64,000 bases of DNA, taken from positions 10,143,290 to 10,207,289 of the forward strand of contig CM039502.1 in the NCBI GenBank assembly GCA_022432975.1, written 5' to 3'. The position numbers and the translations under genes are program-made. This DNA is from Begonia masoniana (Eukaryota > Streptophyta > Magnoliopsida > Cucurbitales > Begoniaceae). The notes under the pieces were generated by a model, which ran no database searches, was not told the origin of the DNA, and saw only the letters and a list, made by a program, of their open reading frames with translations. Of this stretch, positions 33,356-44,756 are shown piece after piece (positions within the stretch are counted from its first letter, which is position 1; every line of letters begins with the position of its first letter).

Positions 33356-33958
33356 CTTTGGCTTGTTGTGATTTAACTTTTGTTCTGTTTTTTGTGTAAG
33401 TTTTGTATCGAATTGATTTATGATGTTTTGTTCTATCTCTTTGTCTTTTGGGATATTTAACAGATATATCATAGGCAAATTGTTGACAGAATTCACCTAT
33501 TTCTTGTTTTCCTGTTAGATTTTATTTTTTAAGTTGATATTGTAATTTCATATCATTACACAAGGATAATCCTTCTTGAATACAAATACTTACTAGATGG
33601 CCGTAAGTACAATTTTCCCAATGAATATTTTGACCATCATTTAAATCAATTAATCGTTGCTTAACTTTGGTAGCAAATTGAGGTGGTAAGCCTTCAATAA
33701 ATTTTGATTTCCAATATATAGCATTGGCATCGGTCTTTGCATAACTTTAGTTATAAACACATCTTTGTACCATCTAAAATTTGTTAAAAAAACACATATA
33801 AGGTTTTGTAATAACTCATTTCTTCTTTCATTTCGTTGTTCTATAGAACAACGAAATGAAGATATATTGCCTGAATTAGTGTATAAACACTATCTTCTAT
33901 TTGAGAAGTAGTTTGTTGAGTATGCCTTGTTCCTATTGTAGAGTCTACAGATTCGGCA
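33356..33958 (-). pseudogene. Endogenous pararetrovirus capsid protein fragment
   Basis: Minus strand, broken frames. From about 33955: IAESVDSTIGTRHTQQTTSQ, YTLIQAI, NELLQNLICVFL, FRWYKDVF, then KSKFIEGLPPQFATKVKQRL and YGHLVSICIQEGLSLC, ending in a basic region (KYPKRQRDRTKH) at the junction with LTR D. The W-x-x-x-F-I-x-GLP pattern matches the conserved core of caulimovirid coat proteins. It forms the 5'-most recognisable part of the viral polyprotein here; no movement protein is seen. Confidence 0.82.
33827..33860. repeat. Perfect 34-bp palindrome
   Basis: TTCATTTCGTTGTTC, TATA, GAACAACGAAATGAA: the whole 34 bp is self-complementary. It lies inside the capsid fragment. Confidence 0.95.
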
Positions 33959-34251
33959 ATTTTGCAGGATGTTTACCCCGGTTAGGGGCAGAGGTCGCGG
34001 TCGTGGCCGACATACAAAAACAAATATGGAGTATTCTAAAACAACTAAATCCTAATACTTCAAAAGAAGAATTATTTCGATTTACTTCTGATGTTTGAAA
34101 GCCAGTACAACAAAATTATTGTACTGTCAAAAAAGAAATTTTATCTATTGTTAAGTGTATTTTAAAATTTCAAGATGATTTACTTAACAAAAAATTTCTT
34201 TTAAGAGTTGATTGTTCTTCTGTAAAACATATTTTAACTAAATATGTAAAA
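33959..34251 (+). pseudogene. Rearranged pararetrovirus fragment, plus strand
   Basis: Opposite in orientation to all the other viral pieces. It begins with sequence matching the ORF2 start (ATG at 33969, MFTPVRGRGRGRGRHTKTN) and jumps at about 34025 directly to RNase H sequence (ILKQLNPNTSKEELFRFTSD ... QQNYCTVKKEILSIVKC), which in the intact order lies upstream of ORF2. It must be a shuffled, inverted copy. It ends in VKHILTKYVK; an AATAAA lies at about 34308. Confidence 0.85.
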
Positions 34252-35321
34252 CTCTAGTGAATTGTGCTCTCTCCCTCTTGTAAGTATAAAATTTTCTCTT
34301 TGTTTAATAAAGTACTTTTGATTATTTCTTCTACTGTTTTGATCTGTCGATCCTCTCCAATTGTTAATCACCGTTAAATTTTATAGAAATTTGGTAAGTA
34401 ACCTTATTTTAATCCATATGATCATAATATTAGCATAAGAATATTGAAAAAAAAAACAGTGAAAGCTTCAAATATCACTATCAAATACACAAATACAAAA
34501 AGGGAAAATCTTTTTCACTTTCATGGTTTCTTGAAATGGAAGAGAGTCAACTTATAGTAATGGATAAAATCCCAAGACCCAAAGTGTTAATGAAAACATG
34601 ACCCAAAAAGACAAAAGGGTTGGCTCGGGATTGTTTTTTGAAGGCTAAAAGTCCCAAAAACTACACATTAGTTTACAAAAAAAGAGAAGAAATATATAAA
34701 AAAATATTTACTCAGAATATAATTTTTTCAACAAAATATAATTTACTGATAATCGTTTAAAATTAATAGACATTCATTATGTTCCTGCAATTAAGGTGCA
34801 AAACACCATGATTAGTTTTGGTTTAAGCAATTAATTTTTCATTTTCACACCATCATCCATGTATCAAATAAAGGTAGCAGCAATAAAATGATGTTAATCT
34901 GTGACTAGGACTTCAAACTATAAACTAATCTCACCGCAAATCCACAATCAACCACAACCCACTATCCCAAACAACGTTTATTTCGGTGTGTAGGTTGGCA
35001 GGATACTCCAAAGCCATTGCAGTAATTCAGACAAGCTAATATATCCCTCTTTTGCCAAGTAAAGAAAGAAAATAGAGGTAAATGAACACTGGCAAAACAT
35101 CCACTATTGTATTATCCAATATAATTCGTCTATCGAAAATATGTGAAAGTAAATTTTCTCATCAACTAGCCGCGTAAATCGCGAATGCAGTAAAAAAAAA
35201 TGCTGAAAGAATTTACAGTAAAGTTTGAAAAAACAGGAGCAGAGAAGAAAGAGAAGTGGGTATTACAAATGAGGAAGGAGCTCACGGACGTAAGAGGGAC
35301 CAATTTGTTTGCTTCTTTCTG
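34252..35321. other. Intergenic, 3' flank of the ARM-repeat gene
   Basis: AT-rich. The first ~100 bp may still be viral leader or poly(A)-signal sequence. The right part is the probable 3' untranslated region and downstream flank of the minus-strand gene ending at 35322. No other gene seen. Confidence 0.4.
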
Positions 35322-37324
35322 TCAGGAACTCAAAACAAGACCTTCCTTTGTCTTGTTCGACACCCGAAGGACGGCCTGAGCATTTAAAGGAGTCAGTATT
35401 GATTGACAAAACTCCTCCCAAGATACATTCATGGCTTCCTCCGGCAAATTCGAGAGGTGGTCTGGAAATTTCTCATACACAGTTTGCAGCTCCAGAATAA
35501 GAGTTCGAGCACCCTCCCTGGACCCTGGAAGTTGATCGCTGAGCTGTGGTGCCGCTATTTGGACCAATTCTTTAATTCCGTGTTGTCTGATCCCTTCAGC
35601 CCCCTATTAAGATTAACAAGAAAAAATATAAATGGATAAGGGAAAGAAAGCATAAAAAAATTCACATCCACCAGTAAGAACAAGTATTAATCCTATGCGC
35701 GCTACGTTTCAGTTTTAAGAATTTCAGAAAATGCATCAAGAAGACAACATTATAACTTTTCTATTTTAACTAAATTCTAACAATGGGTCCAAGTTTCATA
35801 AAGAATCAAGGGGAAATTAAATCGTAGCTAAGTTTGTCAACAATTGTTTTTGATTTGCTGCACTAGTATTGTTGTGTCGGAGTATAGAACATAGCCAGGG
35901 GAGAGAAGCTGGGACTAAATCATTTCCCAGGAAACTCAGAGAAACAAACAATCATACACATTAACTAGGATAAATCCACAGCCTAAAGGGAAGGGGAAAA
36001 TTGTTCAAAATAGGAGCAAGAAAATAAAGGACATCTGGAAATTGAAACCCACAAATTTCTTACCAGTCGTGGAACACTCCTACAAAAGCACATTGATGCC
36101 TTTGCTCGAATTCGAGGATTCTTATTCTTTAGATACTGTTCCAACTTTGGTAACAATAAGGCAGGGGTAAACCAAGTAGTCATTGCTATTAAAGCTCTCT
36201 CAGCTGCTTCACAAACAAATCGTTTGTCTTGAGAAGACTTAAGAAGAAGTTGCAGTAGCTGTATAAAAATATCAACATGAATATTAGTTTAGATGCAATA
36301 GAAAAACAATAAAGAACATGAAGCAGAAAATGAAAACGGTAGAAGTTACCACGGGATGCAATAATTCGATAATTTGATCATTGTAAGCGTTGAAAATGTC
36401 AGCAGATGTCATAATTGCCGTTTTGCACACAGCACTCCTGGGGTTTTTCAAAGACTTCACAATCAAAGATATCACATCCCCCCTATCACCAAGATATAAT
36501 TATTTTGATCACTCTTCAAAGGAAGCAACATCAATGCAAAAAAATCAATCAATGCTGAAATTTGTTATAGTTAGTGATATTAACTCAAGATCATTCTCAG
36601 TACAAGCAATAAAAAAGTAAAAAATTCAATTGACGTTGAAACATGATATAATTATTGCTACTAGCTCAAATAAGTATTTAAGCATATAAGACTTACAGAA
36701 TATCTATCATAGCTTCCTTGTGATAGAGTGCTAGTCTACGCACATTGTTGAGTGCGTCACACACGACCACCCAATCTTTAGAATCCAATTTAACTAAGAG
36801 TGTCTGAAATTTGAAATGAGAAATTACTATGGAAGATTATTAAAAAAGTAAAATGAAATTAGTGCGGAAGCTTATTTAAAGAAGAAATTGGTCAGGAAGC
36901 TTATTTCAAAATGAAAAAAGACTGAGGATTATCTAACAGTTGGCCATCTATATCAAATTCACCAGGCATAACTATGAGATATCATATATTTCAAGAACAT
37001 TTAGATAATCATCGTGAAAGGATAAACTCCCCCTACAGCAGCCCGATAATATGGTAATACCTTAAGTTCTGCGTCAACATCATCTATGCTTTTCAGCTTC
37101 TCAGATTCAATGTACTCAACTTCCGAATTTCCAATCTCTGAACCTTGATTTACGGTTACACCATTGATAGGTGGAACTGAGATTAATTCTTTACTGTTAA
37201 AATTTTCAAGGTTTCCATTTGCATTCTCTGGGTAAGGCTGCACAACACTCTCTTTAATAGAGATTTCTTTCTTCTTCGTTTGTCCTAGCATGGTATCAAC
37301 TTCTATAGAAGCTATCTCTGACAT
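35322..37324 (-). CDS. ARM/HEAT-repeat protein, TOG/CLASP-N-like
   Basis: Five coding exons on the minus strand: 37324-37061, 36803-36697, 36482-36350, 36258-36064, 35603-35322. All introns are GT-AG, and phases join to a single frame of 326 residues. The first about 88 residues are acidic and non-repetitive. The rest consists of helical repeats: TLLVKLDSKDWVVVCDALNN with VRRLALYHKE, SLIVKSLKNPRSAVCKTAIM, CEAAERALIAMTTWF with LLPKLEQYLKNKNPRIRAKA, and IRQHGIKELVQIA. WEVRxxAL/NVRRL-type repeats of this kind occur in TOG/CLASP N-terminal domains that bind tubulin; a small plant ARM-repeat family of this size fits best. A microtubule role is an inference from fold only. A 5' untranslated exon ends near 38362, with a long intron before the ATG. 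Confidence 0.87.
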
Positions 37325-38361
37325 CTCTGTAAAACTTGATATAAAACTAAAAGAAATTGTTAGTCAAATAGCATCGTTGTTATATAAAGAGCTTTATTAC
37401 TTTGCAGGAACATTGTAAGAGAGTAGAATTGCATTGCACTACCATCTAGTACAGTAAAAACCATGAATTGATTCACAATATAGAACCGACATTCCAAAAA
37501 GATGACAAACATTCCGAAATTATATCCCCTAATGTTACCAAGGTACTTTCACTATTCCACTAATATGAACAATCTTTTTCGGAGTCAGAGAGAGCATTTT
37601 CAAGTCTAAACTAAAATGAAAAATACCATTTCATTAAAAGCATTGTTCCAGGTATCTTTTATAAACTTGCCAATCAAATGTGCACCAACTCAATATAAGG
37701 TTGTTCATAAGAAAGCATCTAATGAAATTATTTCATCCCACTTCTACCACAATCACTAGCCATTGTTGCTTCGGCAATGACTTAAGAAATATTTTATGCG
37801 AATTGTCAACTTTTCAGTCATTTTTTTATCCACGACATACTTTTAGCTAGCAGAGTCGTAAATTTATACCTTTAAATCAACCTAACATCCACTCAAAATT
37901 TTACCTCAAAAACGATTGTAACAGGCAATGGACAATCCCGGCTCTCACAGTCTCTCATTCAAAACGCGCCAAAAAATCAGACTACCTCATTCTTTATGTA
38001 CGGAATTACGTCAAACGCTCAAGCGCTGGATCAGAACACCGTTTCTTTCCAATTGATGCAACCGAAGCATCCCAATGAGCGATCAGCAACAACAAAACTG
38101 CAACAACAAAGATTTGAGGTCCAATAAGCAAACAAACGAAAAATAAAACGCGAGAGCATGAGACATCAACTTCAAGACCAAGAGAGCATATAGATCTCGT
38201 CCTAGACTACGTCCAGGATCACCATCTCAAACAACACATTTCAATCCGCCATTAATGAACCAGATTCAAAGCTCAAACGCGTTCACCACAAAGAAAGAAT
38301 CAACAAAAGAAGCTTGAAATTGAGAGAACGAATGAATTCACGCTACAGAGAGAAATAGTAC

Positions 38362-38470
38362 CGTAGAAATACTCGGCAGAGCCCCCAGTCTACTGGAGCA
38401 GAACGTAGGAGAGACTTGGGAGGAAGCAAAGCAGAAGAGAGCTTGGAGAAAACCGAATTGTGGAGACGAC
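38362..38470 (-). other. 5' untranslated exon of the ARM-repeat gene (probable)
   Basis: Minus-strand pyrimidine-rich leader (CTCTCTTCTGCTTTGCTTCC) ending at 38362 with a GT donor (ACG then GTACTA). The acceptor ACAG lies just before the ATG at 37324. The transcription start is not defined. Confidence 0.45.
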
Positions 38471-38659
38471 GTCGTATCTGTTGACCAGATCTTAGCCGGC
38501 AAGACCGGTCTATTACACGTGATGTGACCCTGCCCTCTCTTGTGGAAATTAATAAGACCGATGCTTTTTCCGAACAATCCCTTTTCCGTGATTTTTATTT
38601 CTTTTTTGTAAAATATAAATATTATTTTTTTTATTTTAAGTTAAAAATATCAAAAAATT

Positions 38660-39330
38660 ACTCTTAACTATATGGTAATCACAAAATAAATTTTAAATTA
38701 TATCAGTTAAGAAAACAAATCTTAAACTATCATCTGTTAACGAAACAAACCTTCAATTATAGTTTCCAAAAACTATATACAGTTGCTCGAAAAGTGGGTG
38801 CGGTCGATCGCATGAACGCCCGTTGGAGCAGAATTTTTGTGTAGTAAAAGTGCGGGCGACTACATTTGAACGCTCGTGAGAAATCACGGAGTCTGTTCCT
38901 GAATAAATTTTTCTGCAATTGTAGTGCGGGGTGCCCACATTTTGAGTTCGGGCGTTCACACTTCCATTTAAAATGCAAGTGCGATTTCCTTTCTACTTTG
39001 TTCGTTCAATCGACGTTCATCGATCCTTCTAAGTTGATTTTCGACCTTAGAGGGCCCGTCATTTTGCAACTCCAGCAATTTTCAATAGCGTATTGATAGT
39101 TTTTGGTGATTTTTTTGCCATAATTTTAGAATTTAGGGATTTTTTCCTTTTCGTATTGCTCACGTTCATGTAGTCGCCCGCAGCCATTTTGCGGACGACC
39201 GCACGTGTTTTTTAGGAAATCATAGTTGAATGTTTGTTTCATTAACATATGATAGTTTAAGGTTTGTTTTGTTAACTAACATAATTTAAAGTTTATTTTG
39301 TCACTTATCCCATATTTGAGGGTTTTTTTT
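38660..39330. mobile_element. Non-autonomous DNA element with about 100-bp terminal inverted repeats
   Basis: The left arm (about 38665-38770) and right arm (about 39208-39325) are imperfect inverted copies: TTAAACTATCATCTGTTAAC in the left arm answers the reverse complement of GTTAA...ATGATAGTTTAA in the right. The centre has GC-richer direct repeats around AGTGCGGGCG. No transposase. The target duplication was not resolved. Mutator- or hAT-type MITE is possible. Confidence 0.6.
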
Positions 39331-40584
39331 CATAAAAATATAAATTAGAGTAACATTAAGTTTACTTTTTTATTCTATTCTCTTAAAAGACTCGATAACG
39401 TGTCAAATAATAATTTGTGTAATAAATTATAAATAACTAATTTACTACATTAATTACACTAATAATTATTCGACGCTATAATATTTTAATAAGGAACGAG
39501 AGATTAAATAGAGTATTATTCATAAATTCGTCAATACCCTGACAAAATTATGTGGTGTAATATATTAAGAATAATCAAAATGGAAAGATATTGGAATCAA
39601 TGATTGTGTAAAGTCTATGTACTTGTAAGTTTTGTCACATTTGTCACCATGTTTCATTTGCGTCACATTTGCATCGATGTTACCAACTAATTTTACAAAC
39701 AAATTAATCCTCAAAATTTTCTTTTAAGTAAATAGCCTCTTCCGTCACTTGAGCCTGCAACCACCGACGGCTTTTGAGCCATTGCTTCGTTACAGTACTT
39801 ACTTATAGGCTAATGGGTCATTCTTTGACCAAGTATCTCACAAATAGACTCCTTGTCCAAGTAGCACAACGATTTTTAAAGTAAATCATTCTTTTGTTTG
39901 TGTTTTCTTTAATAAAATATCTAGTAGTAGTAAGGTTTCGGCTATCATATTTACGATGAAATAGATGATGAATTTTTCACGATGTTTTAAAAAAAGTTGT
40001 CCATTTTTACCATGACGATCGAGGGTACTTAACGCTCTCCGTCGAAGTAAACAAATCTCTTGTTTAAAAACCATTACAATCTAACTTAATGACTAAAGAC
40101 AAATTGTCTTTCTTTCCCTATGCAACTTAACTCTCGAACTTATAAGTCATGTACATATAACATTCTCGAACATTTTATGAACAAATTGAATATCGGTATT
40201 TTAATTGTTAGTAAATATTAGATTATCGTCTGTTATCTACACGATGAATTTCATAAATTTTTTACGATGATATATAATTTACTCGAGGTCAAAAGTTCAA
40301 ATTTAATTTGTTAAAAAAATAAAACAAAATTGCACTTTAGTAATGAACATTTTATAATTATTGATTTTATTAATTATGTTTTAGTTAGTTACACAAATAT
40401 TTATTTAAGAAAAATTAATCTTAATAAATAAAATTATTTAAAAAATATAATCAATAAAAATAAATTAATGGATAAAATAATAATTTGTTAAGGTTTATTA
40501 ACAAACTTAACGAAAACAATAATGAGAAAATGTCAATTAGCACTTCAAAATTTGAGATATATTAAATTAAAAATTAAAAGTATG
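39331..40584. other. AT-rich intergenic stretch
   Basis: No gene or repeat that I can name. Confidence 0.4.
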
Positions 40585-40990
40585 ACAGAATCCAAAAAAT
40601 GGATCCAACTATCGATTAAGTTCAAAAAATTGATCAAACTAATTTTTCGTCAAAAAATAGCTCAAAGTATGAAAAATAAGATAAAAAAATAGCTTTCCGG
40701 CAAACCGTTATGTTCCAGCAGGGAGTGTTCTAATGCATGCATGGAGTCTTCACCTTCTGAAATGCCCCATGGTGAAAACGGTTTGCCGTCCTCAGCACGC
40801 GGCAAACCGTTCTCCTTCAGAACACTCCCCGGGGGGGGTCTTCACCATCAGCAATGATTGATCTCGAGTCTGAGCAAGAACGGTTTGTCGTTCTACTCAC
40901 GTGACAAACCGTTATTCGTTAGGCCCGTGATCAATTATTAACTGATCACGGGTTGAACTGTAGGAGAACGGCAAACTGTTTCAAGAGAAA
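40585..40990 (+). repeat. Left inverted terminal region of the MULE
   Basis: About 175 bp of direct TIR homology, followed by a mosaic of palindromic GGCAAACCGTT/AACGGTTTGCC motifs interleaved with GAACACTCCCC. The right end has the same modules in a longer arrangement. Confidence 0.82.
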
Positions 40991-41130
40991 GGTTTGCCAT
41001 TCTCCAGGGCTGTTTAAGAGGTCTCTTCCCTCTGTTCACATAGCACCTCTAACTTCATTCTTATTGATCTCTCTAAAACTTCTCAACTATTATCTTGCTT
41101 CTGAGAATTTTCAGGTATTAGAAACGACGA

Positions 41131-41992
41131 TGGATGATCTTTCAATTAGAGCGAGTGATTCAGACGAGCCAACAAGCTTTGATGTCGATATCAATTGGTA
41201 TGCGCATGCCACTCCTGCATATGGTGATCTTAGAGCATTCGATCACGTATGTGGGGACGAAGAAATTGAGGTGCATTCAACCTCTAGAACTCTAGATGAG
41301 GAGTTTCAAACATCGATCGGGTTGGACGTTGATGAGGTGGAAAACATACAAATACGTAAAGAAATCTCAATAAATTTTTTTTGGGTAAACGATATAGTTA
41401 TATAAAGAAAATTAAAGAGGAAATACGCTAATCTTCTGTGCAAAATGGGTATGACATCAAATTCCCTCAATGTGACAAGCAGCGACTGACAGCTAAATGC
41501 GTAGAGGGATGTGCATGGCGACTGCATGCGTCGAAGATGCAAGACGAGGAAACATTTCAAATAAAGAGTTTTATCGATTCTCACAACTGTGCGAGGGTAG
41601 TTGAGAATTAAAACGCTCGAGCAAAATATCTTGCAAAACATTATCTGGACAAGTTTAAAAGTCAACTAATGTGGGAAATCTCTTTCTCATCGAGTCAGCC
41701 AGGAAGGATTTCGCTGTCAACATTACGCCCAATATTGCCAAAAGAGCAAGAATCATAGCTCAAACATGTAACGAAGGCAGAGGTGACGAACAGTACAAGC
41801 AAGTCTGGTCGTACGCAGCTGAAATATATAGATCAAATCATGGTAGCTCAGTATACATACATGCTTATGAGGTGCACTCTGATTCGTGGGTATATCAAAG
41901 AATGTATATGTACATAGCTACGTGCAAGGCAGGTTTGTTGCAGCACGGTTGCCTTATTATCTGTTTGGACGGTTGCCATCTGAAGGGCTAGT
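41131..41992 (+). pseudogene. MULE transposase, N-terminal part
   Basis: Begins MDDLSIRASDSDEPTSFDVD (ATG near 41131). A MuDR N-terminal domain follows: YDIKFPQCDKQRLTAKCVEG, CAWRLHASKMQDEETFQIKS, HNCARVVEN. After stops and frame changes comes the start of the transposase domain, SYAAEIYRSNHGSSVYIHAY, YQRMYMYIATCKAGL and LIICLDGCHLKG. The DGCHLKG motif holds the first catalytic aspartate of the DDE triad. The coding line is cut at 41992 by the solo LTR. Confidence 0.85.
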
Positions 41993-43366
41993 TGTTAACT
42001 TAAAATGAGTTTAAGAGTAATGTGTTTTTTATGGTGTTTAATTAAATTGTGTTTAACGGTAATATGGTTTTAATGATAGTGTTTGCTAAATTGATTAACT
42101 TAAGAAATGAATAATTTTGCAAGTACCTTAATTGAGAATGCCCTTGAAGAAGGTTATATTGTACCAATGAAGTTTATCAAATGTGTGATAGTCAAAAGGA
42201 GGAAAAATCAGTTCGGAGTGCTTCAAGTGTCGACTGAAATGCACTAGTGTCGACCATTAAATGCAGAGAAGGATGAAGTGTCGACTACGAAATTCGACCG
42301 ATGGAAACAGAGAAGAAACAAGTGTCAACCAGGATACACAGGTATCGACCGATGAAAACAGAAGCAATTCAAGTGTCGACCTAGATCGTCAAGTGTCGAC
42401 CCCAAGGTTTGAACGATGCAAACAGGGTCAATTCAAGTGTCGACCGAAATATGAAGGTGTCGACCTATGAAAACAGAAGCAATTCAAGTGTCGACCTGGA
42501 TCGTCAAGTGTCGACCCCAAGGTTTGACAGATGAAAACATAAGCAATTCAAGTGTCGACCGAAATTTACAAGTGTCGACCGATGAATACAAAGAAGATCA
42601 AAGTGTCGACCACACTATAGAAGAAATTGACCGAAACATATTTCAGCGGTAACAAAGTGTCGACCAATTCTTGAAGGTGTTGACCGGTACTGCTTTCAAC
42701 GGTCTTCTCTCTATGCTCAACGGTAACAAAGTGTCAACCGATTTTAAGACAAGTCGACCACTAGTAATAAAATCAAAACAGAACTATAAATTGAAGAATT
42801 GAAAAAAGAAGGGAGAACCAACACCCAACCAAGGAATCAACGAATCAAAATTCTTTCAACTTCAAAGAGCTTTCATCTTTCAATTCTTTTACTCCTCTCC
42901 AACTACAAACTTGAGATTACATTTTTGAGAGAGTGCTATTTGAGTTTTGACTCAAAATCTTGTATTAAAAAAAAATTGAGAAAGGATGTATCCCTAAGTG
43001 AAAAGTGTAAAGGCAGTTGATTGATGCCCGAGAAATTCAATCAAAGGTGTAAAGGCAGTTGATTGACGCTCTGAAGTTCAATCAAAGATTCTCTCGGAAG
43101 AAAAGAAAATAATCTTCAAGAGGAGTCCTTATAGAGCGGACGTAGGCAAGGTTGGCCGAACTGCGTAAACAATCTCGGTGTCAATTTCTCTTTTCTCTTA
43201 ACTCTTTACTTGATTTTGATTACATTCATCGTATCAACTCAGATTAATATCATTAAGTTTATACACTTTAGAGTAAATAATTAATTTGATTGTGATCACA
43301 ATTAATAAGAATCATAGGAAGTGAAAAACCTAATTCACCCCTCTTTTAGGTAAAAACGATCCTACA
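41993..43366 (+). mobile_element. Copia-type solo LTR inside the MULE transposase
   Basis: 1374 bp from TGTTAACTTAAAATGAG to CGATCCTACA, flanked by a perfect CTAGT duplication (41988-41992 and 43367-43371). The pattern AATTCACCCCTCTTTTAGG near the end resembles LTRs of SIRE/Maximus-type copia elements. That lineage call, and the strand, which follows the same resemblance, are inferences. Contains the TGTCGACC array at 42225-42765. Confidence 0.85.
42225..42765 (+). repeat. Array of about 20 GTGTCGACC motifs
   Basis: The 9-mer GTGTCGACC (or one-base variants) recurs about 20 times at irregular spacing of 15-45 bp, joined by GATGAAAACAGAAGCAATTC-type linkers. A larger unit of about 120 bp (AGCAATTCAAGTGTCGACCT ... 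CCCAAGGTTTGA) is present twice. It contains many SalI-like GTCGAC palindromes. Confidence 0.93.
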
Positions 43367-43371
43367 CTAGT

Positions 43372-44560
43372 GTCCTGTACAATTACTCACAGCTGTCAGT
43401 ATTGATGACAACGATTAAATATATCCCGTTGTAGTTGTCAATGTCAAAAGAGAGTCTGAGGCCACATGGACGTGATTTTTGCAACACTTGAAGCGAGACC
43501 TGAACCTTGGCGAGGGAGACGGATTGACATTTATTTCGGATCAACAAAAGGTATTATACATTTCTAATTGTTATTCTTACATTTCTATACATTTATGTTT
43601 TTCTTTCAAATTTCAGGGGTTGTTGAATGCTGTGGAAAATAAATTTAAAGATTCCGAACAGCGCTTCTGCCTACGGCATATGAACGCAAACTTCAAAGCC
43701 CTGTTTCGAGGCAGAGCGTACAGAGATGTGATGTGGAGTGCGGTCAGGGCACCGACAGAGTATCATTTCAACCATGAAATGAGCAAATTATTTCAGCTTA
43801 TCCTGGGCTACTCATGCCTTCTCTACGGTCCCCAAGTGCGAAATGAATCTGAATAATTTGAGCGAGCCATTCAATGCACTTCTACTGCCTGTGAGAGACA
43901 AGTCGATCATGGCTATGTTCGAGCTGATCCGAAAGTGCATGATGACTCGCATTGTGAAGAAATTTGAGAAGCTATCCCAAGCAATAGGCCTCTTGTGTCC
44001 CAAGATAAAAAAAAAAAAAAAAAAAGCTTGATAATCTAAATGTTGCAGCTCGAAATTGGAGTGCTGTGCGTGGGGGAGGTGAACAATTTGAGGTCAGCAA
44101 CGGCTACGAACAATACGTGGTCGACATGAGTACGAATGTGTGCAACTACACCAGGTGGGAGCGTACTGGAATCCCGTGTGTTCATGTCATTCCATGCATC
44201 CGTTACATGAGAGTGGCACTGGAAAATTCGTGCATCCATACTATCACCGGATGACTTACCTGCAGATGTACTCACAGTTTATTCAACTCGCGAGCGGCAA
44301 CCAAATGTGGCGGGTAGTGGCAGATGTGAAGAAACTCATTCCACCGAGAAGATATCGCCAACCTGGTAGGCCGAAGAAGACAAGAGTGCGAGATGTGGAC
44401 GAGCCGTCGAGTTCGATAATAAGTAGGCGGAACTCGAAGATGATGTGCAGTATATGTGGGCAGATGGGGCACAATAGTTGCACTTGTCTTCACTGGGGAT
44501 CAACTTCAGGCGCTACTTCTCAAGACACGTTTATGGGTTTCAACACATTTGATGGGACGC
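43372..44560 (+). pseudogene. MULE transposase, C-terminal part
   Basis: Continues directly from the break: QLLTAVSIDDND, WTWFLQHLKRDLNLGEGDGL, ISDQQK, then a GT-AG intron (43552-43616), GLLNAVENKFKDSEQRFCLR, HMNANFKALFRG. Further on: RNWSAVRGGGEQFEVSNGYE, a SWIM-type zinc finger (CNYTRWERTGIPCVHVI near 44138-44190), VHPYYHRMTYLQMY, and a C-terminal zinc knuckle MCSICGQMGHNSCTC. Several frame changes and a run of about 19 A at 44008-44026 interrupt it. Confidence 0.87.
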
Positions 44561-44756
44561 AGGTACAATTTAACACATTTTTCTCGTTAACACAGTTATT
44601 CTTTTTTAATATAGTTTCCATTATGTATAGGAAGCGAGGACACGCGACTGAGGCAGCAATTATTGACTGTGGTAATTTTGGTGCTGGGTCTATTTTTTCA
44701 CTTTTATTAGACTAACATAAAATAAATTTTGTTTTATTTTAAAAAAAAATAAAATT

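Noticed and set aside
33827..33860. Palindrome as the inversion junction between viral strands
   Set aside because: Minus-strand capsid coding continues through it to about 33955; the strand switch is at about 33959.
42225..42765. CRISPR-like array
   Set aside because: The repeat is only 9 bp, spacing is irregular, linkers are themselves repeated, and the locus is a plant LTR.
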